DNA of 64,000 bases, taken from NCBI GenBank assembly GCA_024760905.1, contig CM045731.1:19880001-19944000 (forward strand). The letters run 5' to 3'. Source of the stretch: Plotosus lineatus. Lineage: Eukaryota; Chordata; Actinopteri; Siluriformes; Plotosidae. Positions 1 to 11,350 of this stretch are shown piece after piece; position 1 is the stretch's first letter; every line of letters starts with the position of its first letter. The notes below the pieces were generated by a model, which was not told the DNA's origin, did not search any database, and worked only from the letters and a program-made list of their open reading frames with translations. The position numbers and the translations under genes were made by a program.

Positions 1-1050
1 TCTCTAAATGGTAATGTTTTATTCTTGACCGAGATCCTGGGAGAACATCTAGACCAATTGGAGCCGAGGCTACTGGCTCATCAGGCCGGACCTTAACCCT
101 GGTTTCCATAATGACTTAGGAGTTCAACACCTCATGGATGGCATACTAGTCCATCCCGTTACCTTCTCAGTATGGTTACTTTTATCCATTTACACTGCTG
201 GGTGGACATATAAACACATGTGGTTAAGACCTTGCTCAGGGGTTCCAGCATGGTGGGGGCAGCTAAACAGGGACTCGAACCCATGACCTCTCGATCCAAA
301 CCTAAATCCAGTTCATTTGTTAATGTTGATGATGATGATCGTGATCTTAATTAGGATTAAGTGGTTCAGAAAATGAATGAATGAATAAATAAATACTACT
401 TTTGTAGACCTGATGGTATATTGTTAATGGTGATGAAATCATGAGTGAGAGGTTGTGGGTTTGAATCCACCACCAAGTTGAGCTCCCTGTGTCTTAATCA
501 CAACTATGCCTCTGTCCACTCATATACTGTAGTTGGATACTGACTCATGTCCCCTCCCAGGCACTTCACGCTATAGAAACCGAGATTAGCTCTGTTTTTG
601 GAGGGATGTTAAAATTACCCCCGTAAAGGATTTAAAAAAAATGTTTTTATTTATTTATTTTTTTTTTTTTTACAGCCATTAATTAATTCTGCCTCCAAGT
701 TATGACCCATCAACATAGTAAATGCACAGACCCAAAAGTCAACATCGTAAATGGACAGAGGGAATGGTTTCAGACACAGTGTTGGTTATATAGCAGCAAA
801 TTTTACTTTAGAACTCTAAGATATAGTTAAAAGTTTGAAAATGATCTTCAGTCAGTTCAGAGCTCTGGCACACAAGAACACTCAATTAATTCAGACACTC
901 AGCTCTGCATCTGAGGAGAATATTGTATGCCTATAATCACCATACAGATCGTTTGTTATTTGTTTTCCCGTGTTGTATGCTCAGGCAGGAAAAACTGTAG
1001 AAAGCAATCAGAAAACAGGCGGAAGTCATTTCTGCGCAGGTTATCCTGTC
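1..1050. other. Intergenic, SINE fragments downstream of nrl
   Basis: This stretch holds tRNA-like SINE pieces: a reverse B box near 270-290, a tail with AATTAGGATTAAG at about 341-395, and a forward fragment at 430-610 with a GGTTTGAATCC B box. An A/T-rich run lies at 630-672. No gene is seen. Confidence 0.5.
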
Positions 1051-1348
1051 AGTGATCAAAACCAAAACCGTTGTCCAGCAGCAGCAAGTTAAACTCTTAA
1101 AAGAGCAACTATCTAGGGATGTTTTCTCTTTTTTATGTGTGTGTGCGTGTGTGTGTGTGTGTGGGGGGGTTATGATAAAATCCCCAATTTTACCACTGAA
1201 ATTCAGTTTTGGTTTAGTAGCTTATTTCAGTTGAAGCACTGTCTCGACTCTCCATCCGTATCCGTCTCTTATGATGTTTTCAGATACCGCAGGTGGCCCA
1301 CTTTCTCTTCGTTTGTCAGTTTTTTCAGTTTGGTGTCCTGCTTTCATT

Positions 1349-1495
1349 TTAGAGGAAATAGTCCGTAGGAGGAGAAGGTGGGTTGTTAGGCTGAGTGGGT
1401 GGGGCCTCGCTCGAGTTAACAAGCTTCTCGTAACGAGCCTTGTAGGCGTCTCGCTCCCTCAAAACACGGGACAGCTCACATTGCAGCTGCTCCAG
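1349..1495 (-). CDS. nrl: nrl last coding exon (leucine zipper and C-terminus)
   Basis: The acceptor CATCTCTAG|CTGGAG is followed by 48 residues starting [19 protein letters not shown] and ending TDYFL before TAA at 1351-1349. The heptad leucines continue directly from ILTQQ of the preceding exon, and [13 protein letters not shown] matches the conserved large-Maf zipper end. This exon is too short for ordinary ORF calling and was found by reading the reverse strand for the missing zipper. A TTTATT run on the plus strand at about 648-660 is a candidate polyadenylation signal (AATAAA) for this gene. Confidence 0.9.
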   Translation of the reverse strand: MEQLQCELSRVLRERDAYKARYEKLVNSSEAPPTQPNNPPSPPTDYFL

Positions 1496-1558
1496 CTAGA
1501 GATGGGTAAATGGTGGGAGTGGGAGTGAGAGAAACATACAGAAAGATGGAGAAAGAGT

Positions 1559-1621
<63 letters not shown>

Positions 1622-2320
1622 TGAGTAAAGGATATTGGGAGACAAAGAGAAAAAAAATACAGATGTATGATGCCAACAAGGAATTTATAAGATTTCGTAA
1701 AAGCATACATTACAGCAAAGCAGTGAGAGGGATCAAGATAGAGGGAAAGAGTTGATAATCAAAGATGGAGAGAAAAAGAGATACAAAATCAGTGAAAGTA
1801 AGCGATCGAAAAAATAAAGAGTGAGAAAACACAAGTTTGAAAAAGAGCGAGAAAGAGAAAGAGAGAGGCATGGAGCAATATAGATACGAAGGATAGAGGT
1901 AGCAAGAGGAAGGAAGAGAGTGAGCGAGATGAGGAAGAGACAGGGAGAGGCAAGAGTACAGGATGAGAGAGAAAAAAGAGAGGGAGGTAGATAATGTGAA
2001 AAAAAGATATTGGGAGGGACAGGAGAAGAGAGAGGAAGAACGGGGGAGAGCAGGCAGCGAGGAGGCAGGGAGAGATGCAGAGAAGGAAGGGACAGAAAGA
2101 TAAAGAGATGGAAGGTACATAGCCAAAAAGGGAGTAAGGGAGGGAGGGGGAGAAACAGAAAGGATGGAAAGAGTTCATTTGAAGAGTGTTTATGTAAGAG
2201 GAAAACTCTTGGCATTCATGATTACATTCAGCTGACGGGGAGATCATTAAAGGCACATTTTCTGTACATAGATGAATAAATATGAAGCAGAGGGTGAGCA
2301 GGTTAAAAATAACGTGATCT

Positions 2321-2386
<66 letters not shown>

Positions 2387-3203
2387 CTTTATCCATCATC
2401 CATCAATTCATCCAACCATCCATCCTTCATTTCAGTCATCATCCATCATACTTCAACATATCCAACCATTCGTCTATCTAGCTATCATCCATCCATCCTT
2501 CCATCAAGCCATCCATCGGTTCATTCATTCTCCGTCCATTCATCATCCTTTAGTCAATCTATCCACCCATCCATTTATCATCCATCCATCAATCTAGCCA
2601 TCAGTCAAATCAATCCATTCATGTATTCATCCATTATCTATCCATTCATTAATCAATACTTTCATCCATGTAACATTCAACTCATCCATTTATGTTAACT
2701 CGTTCATCTATTTATCCATTACCTATCTTTCCATTTATCAATCCATTCATCCATCAACCCATCAATTCATCCATCATTCAATTCATTCATTCATCTAGCT
2801 CTCATCCATCCCAACCTTCCATCAATCCATCCATCAATTCCTTCCTTATCCATCCATCCATCCATCCAACCAACCCTTCCTTCATCAATTAATCCATTTA
2901 TCTGATAACTCATCCATCCAGCCATGTATTTATCCATTTATTAATTCACCAACTAAGTTATCCATCCGTCCATTATCCATGAATCAATCCATCTATCATT
3001 CATTCATCCATTCACCCATCCTACATCTGTTCATCAATCCAACCATCAATCCATCAATTCATCCATCCAACCATGCATCAATTTACCCACTTATCTGTCA
3101 GCATCATTGGGAAGATTGGACATATTTATGATGACTTTGGATGAATATTGGGTTATATCTTGAACAGGCCACAATCTTGGTGTATAGTAAGCATATATTT
3201 GCA

Positions 3204-3283
<80 letters not shown>

Positions 3284-6200
3284 TGCATACCTGTTGTGTG
3301 AGAATGTGTTTCTCAGACTCCAGTGCATGTCGGTGCTGAAGTCGTTTGTAACGGCAAGATTGAGCATAACCTCGGTTCTTCAGTGTGCGACGTTTTTGCT
3401 TCAGACGCACCACCTCGTCTTTACTCACACCACGCAGGTGCCTGTTCAGCTCACGCACAGACAGACTTACGAGCTGCTCGTCTGAGAAACGCTCATCCAA
3501 ACCAGACTGACAGGAATAAGAGTGAGGAAAAGGCAATACATCAGACATGAAATAAAATTTGACAAGAAACAAGATGTTGGGGTGCTTTGGTGTGATATGA
3601 GATGGAAGCTGATAGGTTTCCAATAATAGTATTTGATTTAACTGTTGCTTGGACCCCCCTGAGCCTTGGCCACTGTCAGAACACACAGAGCTGATGTCTA
3701 AACGACTGGGTTGGTTCATCTCCAAAACAGCTGTCTTTCAGAGTGTTACTGGTACTAATTAGACAGTGCAGGCTCTACCAGAAATGGTCAATGAAAGGAC
3801 AACCAGTAAACTCTCAAGAGTGTCACAGCTGCCTGAGACTCTTTGATGCACGAGAGAAGTGAACGCATGTTCTGAAGATCAATCCCACCATAGACTGCTG
3901 AAAATTTTAATGTAGCTTGCTGTGTATGGGTCTGTACAGTTGCACACTATTCGGCTGGTGTTAATGTTCTCGATGATTGGTGGGTGTACCTTTTTAGTGC
4001 CTGAAAAACTACATAAGCGTTTTCAAGAAATATAAAAAGGCTACGAATAACCCCTTAGAGCACAGGCGTCAAACTGGATTCCCACAGGCCAAATCTGGCA
4101 TGGATAGTCATTTAATGTGGCCTGTGAGAGCATTAAAAGAATATGATTACCGCACATTGTTTGCATCAACCATTTCCATGAAAGATAATTCACACTAAAC
4201 GATAATCTGCAATTTTTTTGGCCCTCCAATAACCTGGAAGTGTAGTAATGTGGCCCTCTGTATAAATGAGGCTCACACCCTTATTATGGTCTGTACTAGT
4301 TGGTGGCGTTTAACTCTCCTCTATCTCCCCATACACTGCAGGCGCTGGCGAGGGGTGTGGCTGTTATCCGCAGGCGAAATCCAGAGAGCACACCTGAATT
4401 CTCTCAGCCATCAGCAAGCCATAAAGAGTGTCGTGCTCCCCTCTGGCGTCAGACGATTGTTCCCTCCATGTGATTCCGTCTCCCCCGTAATCTCTCTGAC
4501 TCGTGATTCCCAGCTTCATGCGCGATCAGTTTCCCAGTGATTTTAGTGTCTATGTTTTTTTTCCCCTCACTGCTACGGTGATCACAACTTCCCGTACTCC
4601 AGTGCTTCCCCTGTGCTCAATAAAAGTCATTGTTTTATCATACTTGGTCTCCTGCATCTTTGGTTATGACTGATATGCTCCCGGCGTCACAACCCCTGCC
4701 TTAGAGAATACTGTCCTATTACACCCCTAAAGATAAGGTTATGGGTTCACTTAATTTTCTTTGAGTGACTCGATGAAAAACACTATTAAAAAACCAAAAT
4801 GAAGACCTTCATTCATTCATTCATTTTCTGTAACCGCTTAATCCTAATTAGGATCGCAGGGAGGCTGGCACCCATCTCAGCCAACTCTGGGCGAGGGCAG
4901 AGTACAACATGGAGAGCTCGCCGGGTCATCACAGGGCGAGCACATGCTGACGGCTATGTAGCCTACTCTTGTTGAAAGTCAGCAATGGTTCTTTACATGC
5001 CTCACACCATAGGCAGTGAGCGACATGGCTGGCCTTTGATAACCCAGGTGGCTGCACTGATAAAATGTTTACCTTGTCAGGCAAGTTCCTACAAATGAGT
5101 TGTTCCTGTAGAAATGATAACGTATTAGAACATGAGGTTTAACACAACAGCTTCCGTCCAGTCTGATTTGAGAATAGAGCTTGCCATCACTTAGTGGCCA
5201 AAATCTGTCTTTGTTATGATGAAGGAGCCAATATTGTGATGTGCACTTCATATACCGTACAGGCCTGCTTATGCTTACCTGCTTGTGATAGTAGTATTAA
5301 TTAAATGATACATCAGATAAAATGGGTAAGACATATATAAAAAAATTCATTATTACCAAGTACGTACATGCTGTGTAATGTGTCGTGGCACCACGATGTG
5401 TCCACATGTATGTTGCCCCCGCATGTTCATTATGCTGTGAGCCATGTCACAGACATGTGTGTATATAATCTATAATCTGTCTGATTGAGTGCAAGTGACA
5501 GTGAGCAGGATTACAAAACAATAATAGCAGATATTATGCTAATCTCAGAGACGTGTTCCACATTCGATCATACACTTTTCTGGACAGCGTCTCGGCTTTG
5601 AAGTGCCATCAAACACATATTGTCTCCATAACACTTTGCTCACACTATCAATATATGAACTGTATACTTATATATTTTCTTCATAATAGCTATTTGAAGA
5701 ACTACTGTTCTTCATTTGCCGAACTGTCTAATTGTACTGGGGTCTAGCCTGTCTCATTCGATTCTGGGAAAAAGTGGGGTACATCCTGAACAGCTCACCA
5801 ATCCATTGCAAGGCTTCCACGTATAACCATTCACACATACACATTCACATCTGGGGCAATTCACATCTGGAACAGCCAATTAGCTTAATGTGTCAATCTT
5901 TGGACTGTCGGAGGAAACCAGAGCATTTGTAAAAAATCTATGCAAGCACAGGTAGAACATGCAAACCTCACCAAGCTGAGGACTCAAACCAAGGACCATC
6001 GTGCTGCAAGGTAGACGTGATAACCACGACACCAATCCATTGCCATTGCAATGTCCTTATAAATTGTCGTCACTGCTGGCATGAATTATTCTTTTTCTTT
6101 CTTTAGCATCGTAAGAAATACCAGGACTGTCTCTGATTGAAAAACAGATTTTGTTTCACCTTCTATCCAGCTTCCAAAACGAAAATAATAACTATTTCTT

Positions 6201-7445
6201 TTCCGATCGAAAAAAAAAAAAAAATCATGAATTCATGTCAGCAGTAAACTAGAGATACAAACAGGCTATATAACAGGTGTAAAATCTGCCCAGCTTCATC
6301 TTTACCTGGCTAGCTTGGAGTTGATGATGATGATGATGATGATGAGTGTGATGACTGTTAATGATATGATGGGGGTGATGGTGATGATGAGGATGATGAT
6401 GCTGTGGGTGATGAAGGCGGGATGAAGGACTTGAAGGCTGGTGGTACGTGCCTTGGGCTGGATTACTGTTGTGGAGAGATGGAGGACCAGAGGAAACAAA
6501 AAGGAGAGGACGGTGACACAGCTCCGAGGCCTTTACATCACCTCCACTCTCACTGCTTGAGTCTCCCAGATTACTGCTCCCAGAACTCTGAGACAGAACC
6601 GGGAACTGAGCAAGGAACGCAATGATAGATGGAGAGAAACATATAATATGCATAAAACATAAAATTTTAAACTTATGCTAATGAATATCTCTATTTCAGC
6701 TCACACTCAGCACCTCTGCAAACACTCGCTGTCTCTCTCTACCAGCACTCGGAAAAAAATAGGCATGCAAACCATTGGCCATCCTCTCACATGCACCTGC
6801 CACCTACCAGAAATCACTAACATACAAATACAGCAACTGCACCTGTGAGCTCACAGCAGCGGCCGCTGAGTTGAGTAGCACTTCCACCGCATCTTCACAC
6901 CCTAGAAATCCCCCAACAACCCCCCTGTCTCTGTCACCTCGCTCTGGTGTTCCTCCTAAGGCCTCTAGGAGAGAAGCATCCCCTCCAAATTGCTGCTGGA
7001 TTGCTGCCAGCCAGAACAAATCTTCCAAAGATGTGGGGTTCGGACACTGGCCTGTGACACCAGGTGCAGGGCTGCAGTCCAGATTCCCCTGTGAGGTGGA
7101 ACTTAATCCAGAAACATAGCTGGCAGAAATAGAGAGAGGGATGGATATTGAAGACGAGGAGGATGAGGAGGCAGATGGAAGTGGATGAGCATCACTTAGG
7201 GTTGGTGAAGGAGGTAGAGAGGTGTAGGGGCTGGAGCTGAGGCTGGAATCCGGAGGAGGTCGGATCACATAGGGGGATGATGGGGAGTCCTGCTGCTGTT
7301 GGGCTACTTTTGGATATGAGCAAGGTGGAGGAGGTGGAGGTGAGTCAGCCTTTGCCTCAAACTTGAGCAAGTCGAAATCGTTAAGGTACTCCATGGCCAA
7401 GGGGCTGGGGGGCAATGGAGGCAACGGTATGGAAGGCGATGACAT
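1349..7445 (-). CDS. nrl: Neural retina leucine zipper protein (large Maf bZIP factor), four coding exons
   Basis: Exons 7445-6843, 6605-6306, 3506-3291 and 1495-1349 join in phase 0 at every junction (603+300+216+147 nt) to give 421 residues plus TAA. The N-terminus carries the Maf transactivation block [15 protein letters not shown] (residues 12-26), followed by a [11 protein letters not shown] block (74-84) matching the human NRL PPSPT site mutated in retinitis pigmentosa, a His-rich insert, the extended homology region (about 307-334), a basic region containing [17 protein letters not shown] (about 340-356) and a leucine zipper ending in DYFL-stop. NRL-type factors bind MARE sites and drive rod photoreceptor genes together with CRX. 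NRL is preferred over MAFA, MAFB or MAF because of the short linker, the SPLAMEY start and the split coding region; other large Mafs are usually single-exon. The protein is longer than mammalian NRL (237 aa). The start at 7445 has G at -3; the frame stays open upstream only through a GTG. FEAKADS replaces the sumoylation-type site near human K20. All splice sites are inferred by eye. Confidence 0.92.
1561..2130. repeat. (GA)n microsatellite plus degenerate purine tract
   Basis: A perfect (GA)28 at 1561-1616 is followed by about 500 nt of decayed GA/GGA-rich sequence. In the nrl transcript this reads as pyrimidine (CU-rich) just upstream of the last acceptor. Confidence 0.95.
2321..3085. repeat. 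(GATA)n and degenerate (ATCC)n tract
   Basis: A perfect (GATA)16 at 2321-2386 is followed by about 700 nt built from variants of CATCCATC, CATTCATC and ATCAATCC. It looks like one old tetranucleotide array that has decayed. Confidence 0.9.
3206..3282. repeat. (GT)n microsatellite at an nrl splice donor
   Basis: About 38 perfect GT units on the plus strand, (CA)n in the nrl pre-mRNA, beginning eight bases 3' of the exon boundary at 3291. Confidence 0.95.
3291..3506 (-). CDS. nrl: nrl third coding exon (extended homology and basic DNA-binding region)
   Basis: This exon encodes 72 residues (302-373) beginning [12 protein letters not shown] and containing the Maf ancillary DNA-binding domain and the basic region with [12 protein letters not shown], the signature that recognises the GC flank of MARE sites. 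The acceptor is TTCCTGTCAG|TCTGG. The donor is CAACAG|GTATGC, and a long (CA)n repeat begins eight bases into the intron. It ends ILTQQ just as the zipper starts. Confidence 0.93.
4057..4250. mobile_element. Possible hAT-like terminal fragment
   Basis: The phrase ACAGGCGTCAAACTGGATT and the following GGCC-rich text resemble the common vertebrate hAT end reading CAGGGGTGTCAAACTC. No second terminus was found, so this is weak. Confidence 0.3.
4300..4692 (+). mobile_element. Possible solo LTR of a Gypsy-like element
   Basis: A CT-rich stretch free of SINE sequence carries an AATAAA at 4620 followed by a T-rich region and ends GGCGTCACA, the arrangement seen at the 3' end of fish LTRs. The 5' boundary, a target duplication and internal sequence were not found. 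Confidence 0.3.
4810..5065 (-). mobile_element. tRNA-headed SINE (family A body) with family-B 3' tail, 5' truncated
   Basis: Reading the minus strand, a body with CTTTGATAACCC and the CAGCGTG/CACGCTGAC block passes straight into GAGCTCTCCATG..., AGTTGGCTGAGATGGG and AATTAGGATTAAGCGG, ending in (TGAA)n. It is the same composite as at 42230, 46213 and 34775. Confidence 0.65.
5760..6042 (-). mobile_element. Family-B SINE (DANA/V-SINE-like), diverged
   Basis: Minus-strand order: tRNA-like head at about 6040, GCATG block, AGTCCAAAGATTGACA, AATTGGCTGTTCC, then the tail at 5760. It sits in the nrl upstream intron side between exons 6306 and 3506. Confidence 0.7.
6306..6605 (-). CDS. nrl: nrl second coding exon (Ser-rich and His-rich linker)
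   Basis: The acceptor is CCTTGCTCAG|TTCCCG and the donor GCCAG|GTAAAG; both keep phase 0. The exon encodes 100 residues (202-301). The second half holds about 21 histidines in several runs (up to seven together), encoded by a CAT/CAC-rich stretch that reads as a GATGAT microsatellite on the plus strand at about 6320-6410. His-rich runs are known in other large Maf proteins, but mammalian NRL has none, so this is a lineage-specific length contribution. Confidence 0.85.
6843..7445 (-). CDS. nrl: nrl first coding exon (transactivation domain)
   Basis: This exon encodes residues 1-201: the Maf minimal transactivation domain, a run of six prolines, a Q4 tract, Ser-rich stretches and a [16 protein letters not shown] segment that corresponds to the LEELYWLATLQQQ hinge of human NRL. 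The donor is CACAG|GTGCAG at 6843/6842 and leaves phase 0. A second possible donor (GTGAGC) lies 12 nt earlier and would remove four residues. Any 5' non-coding exon lies above 7445 and was not located. Confidence 0.9.
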
Positions 7446-7966
7446 AGCTACCACTTGCTATTGCAACTGCAGAAGTTTGGTCTCTCGGTTGGTGGTCCAA
7501 TACCTTGAATAGAGTCAACAGTGATGCTCTTATTTAGATCCGTGATTGGCCAAAACCAGGAGAAGTGTGATTATATGAGTCTTGTATTGGTGCTGTGTTG
7601 CTTCGTTTGCAGAGGACCCTCTATGTCACCTCCTCATCCTGTCAGAAATGAAAATAATAATCAGCAAGGTATCATTTTCATTTACGACTGTGTGCATATG
7701 GTAGCCACTTCCATAACAACAACGCACAAGTACTTTTTTGTAGGTAGGAGTGGCATCTATATATGTCATACAACTAAGTGTGTGTTCATCAAATATTTTT
7801 GTGTCACTTATTTGAAAACTAAAAGAGAACCATGTAATATTGGACCAGATGTCATCATTCAGTTAGTATCGTGTAATGTTCTGGCCAATGGTGGATCCAA
7901 AGACTATTCACAGAATGTTATGTTGAGGAATTACTCCAAGATGGGGCTCCAATCCATGGAAGAACA

Positions 7967-8040
<74 letters not shown>

Positions 8041-8218
8041 TTGGGCAAAGTAGTGTAGCCAGTCCACATACCTATATATTTTTTGGACAGTGAGAGAAAA
8101 TCAGAGAACCTCGATTAAACTCGTGTAAACACTACAAGAACACAAGAACTATTATAAGAGAACCAGGGATTCCAGAGCTCCGATGCCAACCAGATATAAA
8201 ATGTAAAAATTTCAGATT
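7446..8218. other. nrl upstream region with (AC)n at 7968-8039
   Basis: This is the presumptive 5' UTR/promoter side of nrl. The only clear structure is a perfect (AC)36 repeat. No TATA box or CRX/ROR site can be assigned with confidence. Confidence 0.5.
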
Positions 8219-8221
8219 CAC

Positions 8222-8556
8222 TCATTTTCTAAACAGCTTCATCCTATTTGGGTCACAGGGAGGCGGGAATCTATCTCAGCCGCCAATGGACAAAGGTGGG
8301 GTATGCCCTGAACAACTCGCCAGGACATCAGAAGACAGCACACTCTCACACACACTTGCACTTAGGGTAATGTGGAACAGCCAGTTAGCATAAAGTGCAT
8401 GTCTTCGGACTGTGGGAGAAAACCAATGCACCCGGAGGAAACCTATGCAAGCACAGTTAAAACAAGCAAATTCCTCACAGAAACATCCAAGCATAGGCAT
8501 CGAACCCCCAAGACCCCATTGCTGTGCGGCAGATGTTCTAACCACTATGCCACCAT
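8222..8556 (-). mobile_element. Family-B SINE, near full length
   Basis: Reverse strand shows head GGCATAGTGGTTAGAAC (A box), a diverged B box, the GTTTGC.. to CACAGTCCGAAGACATGCA core, and a tail ending GAAAATGAGTGA. About 335 nt. Confidence 0.8.
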
Positions 8557-9389
8557 GTTTTCCTTCATATATTCTGCTTATTTAAACATAAAATCGTGTA
8601 TACTTTTAAACAGCAAGAAAAGCAGTTTTGGTCTGTACAGCTATCTATCTATCTATTCAGAGAGTCTAGGGTTGTTTCCTTAGTGATTATACAACACTAT
8701 TGAAGAAGCATTATGTAAAATTTGACCAAAAGTTTAACAAACACCTCACACAAAAATAAAACTAAACCTTTACACTTGGAGAACTCTCCAGCTTTTTTCG
8801 CAGTTTTCATTTTTATAACCAAACCTTTACGTATTTATATTTGAAAGTTTTAAAGCTACTTACGACCACTGTAAGAATCCAGGCAAAACTATGCTAATAA
8901 ACCAAACACATTCTCCTGGGAGGCTATTTTAGGAAATCCGGATGATGACGTTAAACTCTGGATAGTTCTGCTTAGTTTCTTTTCAACGGTAGCCTACGCA
9001 ACCTCTAGCTGTTGTCTCAAATCAGGCAAAGTTTTCTCTGAAAGCTTTTGTCATGATTTGGCAGGGACTGAAGTAAAGATAACATCTCTAAGCCTGGGGT
9101 CGGGAGGGCAAAAAAGCAGCATGACAGCAATGGACACACTGCACATGGGTCTCTATTCATGCTAGTTCCTCATTTAGGTGAGAAAGATAGGCATTGTAAG
9201 TGGTAACAAAGCTTTGACCTTAAAGGTTCCTATTCACAATACAGGCATATTAAATAACCATAAAATACAGGGTTATCTTTTGAAAATAAAAAGGAACTAG
9301 TGTCTTTCTGAAACCATTTGCTTACTCCTGTTTGCGAGTGTCAGTGATTCCTGCAACAGGCACTTTGATATTAGTGAACAGCTCCATCG

Positions 9390-9445
<56 letters not shown>

Positions 9446-9952
9446 TTATTATTTCTCTTGAGATTACAGTCGCCTTCTCTTTCTTAACATTGGATCGCTG
9501 ACTCTTCCACTTCCTCTAAATCATAAAATTTGTAATGTACGTGCAAGACTTGTTCCTTTAGCCTTTTTTATTGTTATTGTAAAAACACACATAGACACTA
9601 CAAATTGTAAGGAAGGTGAATAAGTATATGAGTTGGAGTGGTTTCACCAGACAAAATTAACAATTATTGAGACAAAATTAACTATTAATGAAAGATTACA
9701 AAAACATTGGATATTTACTCATGAATGGAAACCTATAATACACGATTTGTTTGGAAAATACTGATAATGTTTAAGGGCTGTGACCTGTTCGTGATGTATC
9801 CTACTTCTTGCCCAACTCACCTGGCATTGGCTCCAGCCCCAGATAAGATGTTTAAATGTGACATAGAGTGGTATCTTACGTTACGAAATTAATCCCATAT
9901 ATGGCAACAGCAAAATATACTTTCAGCGGAACTTTAGCATGTGTGGGTGTGT

Positions 9953-10003
<51 letters not shown>

Positions 10004-10523
10004 TGGGAGCGGGGTCCAGGGCGGAGACTGTTTGCTATCTTCAGTTGGTCAACATATCATCTAGCATAGACTAATTGGAATATAATTATTTGTAAACATA
10101 ATGTATTTGCAATATAATATATACACAGAATTGAGAAATAGGTCAACCATGGCTCAGTGTTTTGTGATGTATAAATGAAAGATGAAAAATACACAAATAT
10201 TTCCTGTAAACCGCTTTATAAATTTATGAAACATTTTCAAGTAACTGTCCCAGCCTGCTAGTTACTAATTAATGTTGATATACTACTCAGGTAAATAACA
10301 ACGACTGTGTATTAATTTATATGACAACCGTCACCAATGTATTCAGTATTTTTAAATTGAACATGAATTACTTACATTTGGCTGCAAATAAAAAAACATG
10401 CATAAAATGAAAATAAAATTCCCAAACATATTAAACTGTTATTATCAACAATGCGAGTAAGTTTATAACACAATGATTTTACCAATACAGATTACTTTTA
10501 TGAAGTTACATTTCAATGGGATT
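8557..10523. other. Intergenic, A/T-rich; (TTA)n and (GT)n only
   Basis: A (TTA)n lies at 9391-9453 and (GT)n at about 9940-10002. A worn SINE tail is possible near 9780-9850. No coding signal is seen. Confidence 0.6.
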
Positions 10524-10868
10524 TCACGTAATATAAACAAAATAAATATTTACTGATTCCCTCTGAGTGCGCTTGTCTGTCAGCCATATGCAATACATCT
10601 GCGAGAACCATAATTGATCAGGTCGTTGCAATAAACACACAAGACATTGCCGGCGATTCTTAATGAAACTTGCCAAAGGTTCAGATACGTTCTGAGTCTG
10701 TTTGCCGATTTTCACCTCAAATTTCACAATCTTTTCTAGACATTCCCACTTAAACTTATTCTTAACATCCTTATTGATTTCTGACACGCGGGATGATTCC
10801 TCTTCTTTCATTAAAGTTTGTGCCATTTTAAACACAACACGCTGCAAATTTGCATTGAGCCGAGTCAC
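10524..10868 (-). pseudogene. Decayed zinc-finger ORF, probably transposon-derived
   Basis: An ATG at 10826 opens a frame reading MAQTLMKEEESSRVSEINK, then NKFKWECLEK and VKIGKQTQNVSE. After FIKN the natural continuation, GNVLCVYCNDLINYGSRR, lies in another frame, so a one-base shift has occurred; that continuation soon meets a stop. The C-x2-C pair following a KFKW block resembles the BED-like N-terminal fingers of fish hAT-related proteins, which is an inference. No transposase core follows. It lies next to Tigger-like DNA but shows no link to it. Confidence 0.4.
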
Positions 10869-11350
10869 TTTACATGAAGCTGAGCCAAGTCACTTTACAT
10901 TAAGCTTAAAACAGCCAATCAATGAGCGGCTTACAATATGTGAGGCGTTCCATCGTAATAGGCACTTGAAGCAAGTTGACTTGCTTGTGCTTGAGACAAA
11001 GCGCGGCTTATCTGGACTTCCTGTCTTTCAAGTGAGCAAGGGTGCCATTAAATATCTGTTTAGTACTCAGCCTTCACTAGATTTAGATGATTCACAGAAA
11101 TGACCAATTTGAGATAAAAACCACGGAATTCTGCAGATCCGCGGAAAATTGCCATGTATGTTATCTGTTCCAGAGCCTTTTTCATAACCTGCATTTTTCA
11201 TAAATTGAACAGAATTTTACATATAAAGTGTGTGATTTGTTCCAAGGCTCCCAATACTACCCCATAAACCCTTTAAAAATGATAAAAGCATACCTTTTAA
11301 CACCTCCTTCTGCTTCTTTATCGTACTGATGGTAGAAGGGTTTGGACATA

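Larger units (their letters stand above)
1496..3290 (-). other. nrl: Last nrl intron, almost entirely simple repeats
   Basis: In transcript order the 1795-nt intron holds the donor GTATGC, (CA)n (3282-3206), a roughly 700-nt degenerate GGAT tract (3085-2387), (TATC)n (2386-2321), a purine/pyrimidine-biased stretch (2130-1620), (TC)n (1616-1561) and the acceptor. Little unique sequence remains. Confidence 0.8.

Noticed and set aside
1710..2256. Three overlapping Ser/Leu/Phe-rich frames on the minus strand
   Set aside because: Caused by the purine-rich tract in the nrl intron; no start context, homology or splice logic.
3141..3485. Long Val-Cys or Thr-His repeat frames at 3.1-3.4, 12.6, 18.5-19.1, 20.4, 51.6 and 60.7 kb
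   Set aside because: They are translations of (GT)n/(AC)n microsatellites in every frame.
7521..8093. 190-codon plus-strand frame upstream of nrl
   Set aside because: Runs into (AC)n, has no recognisable domain and no splice context.
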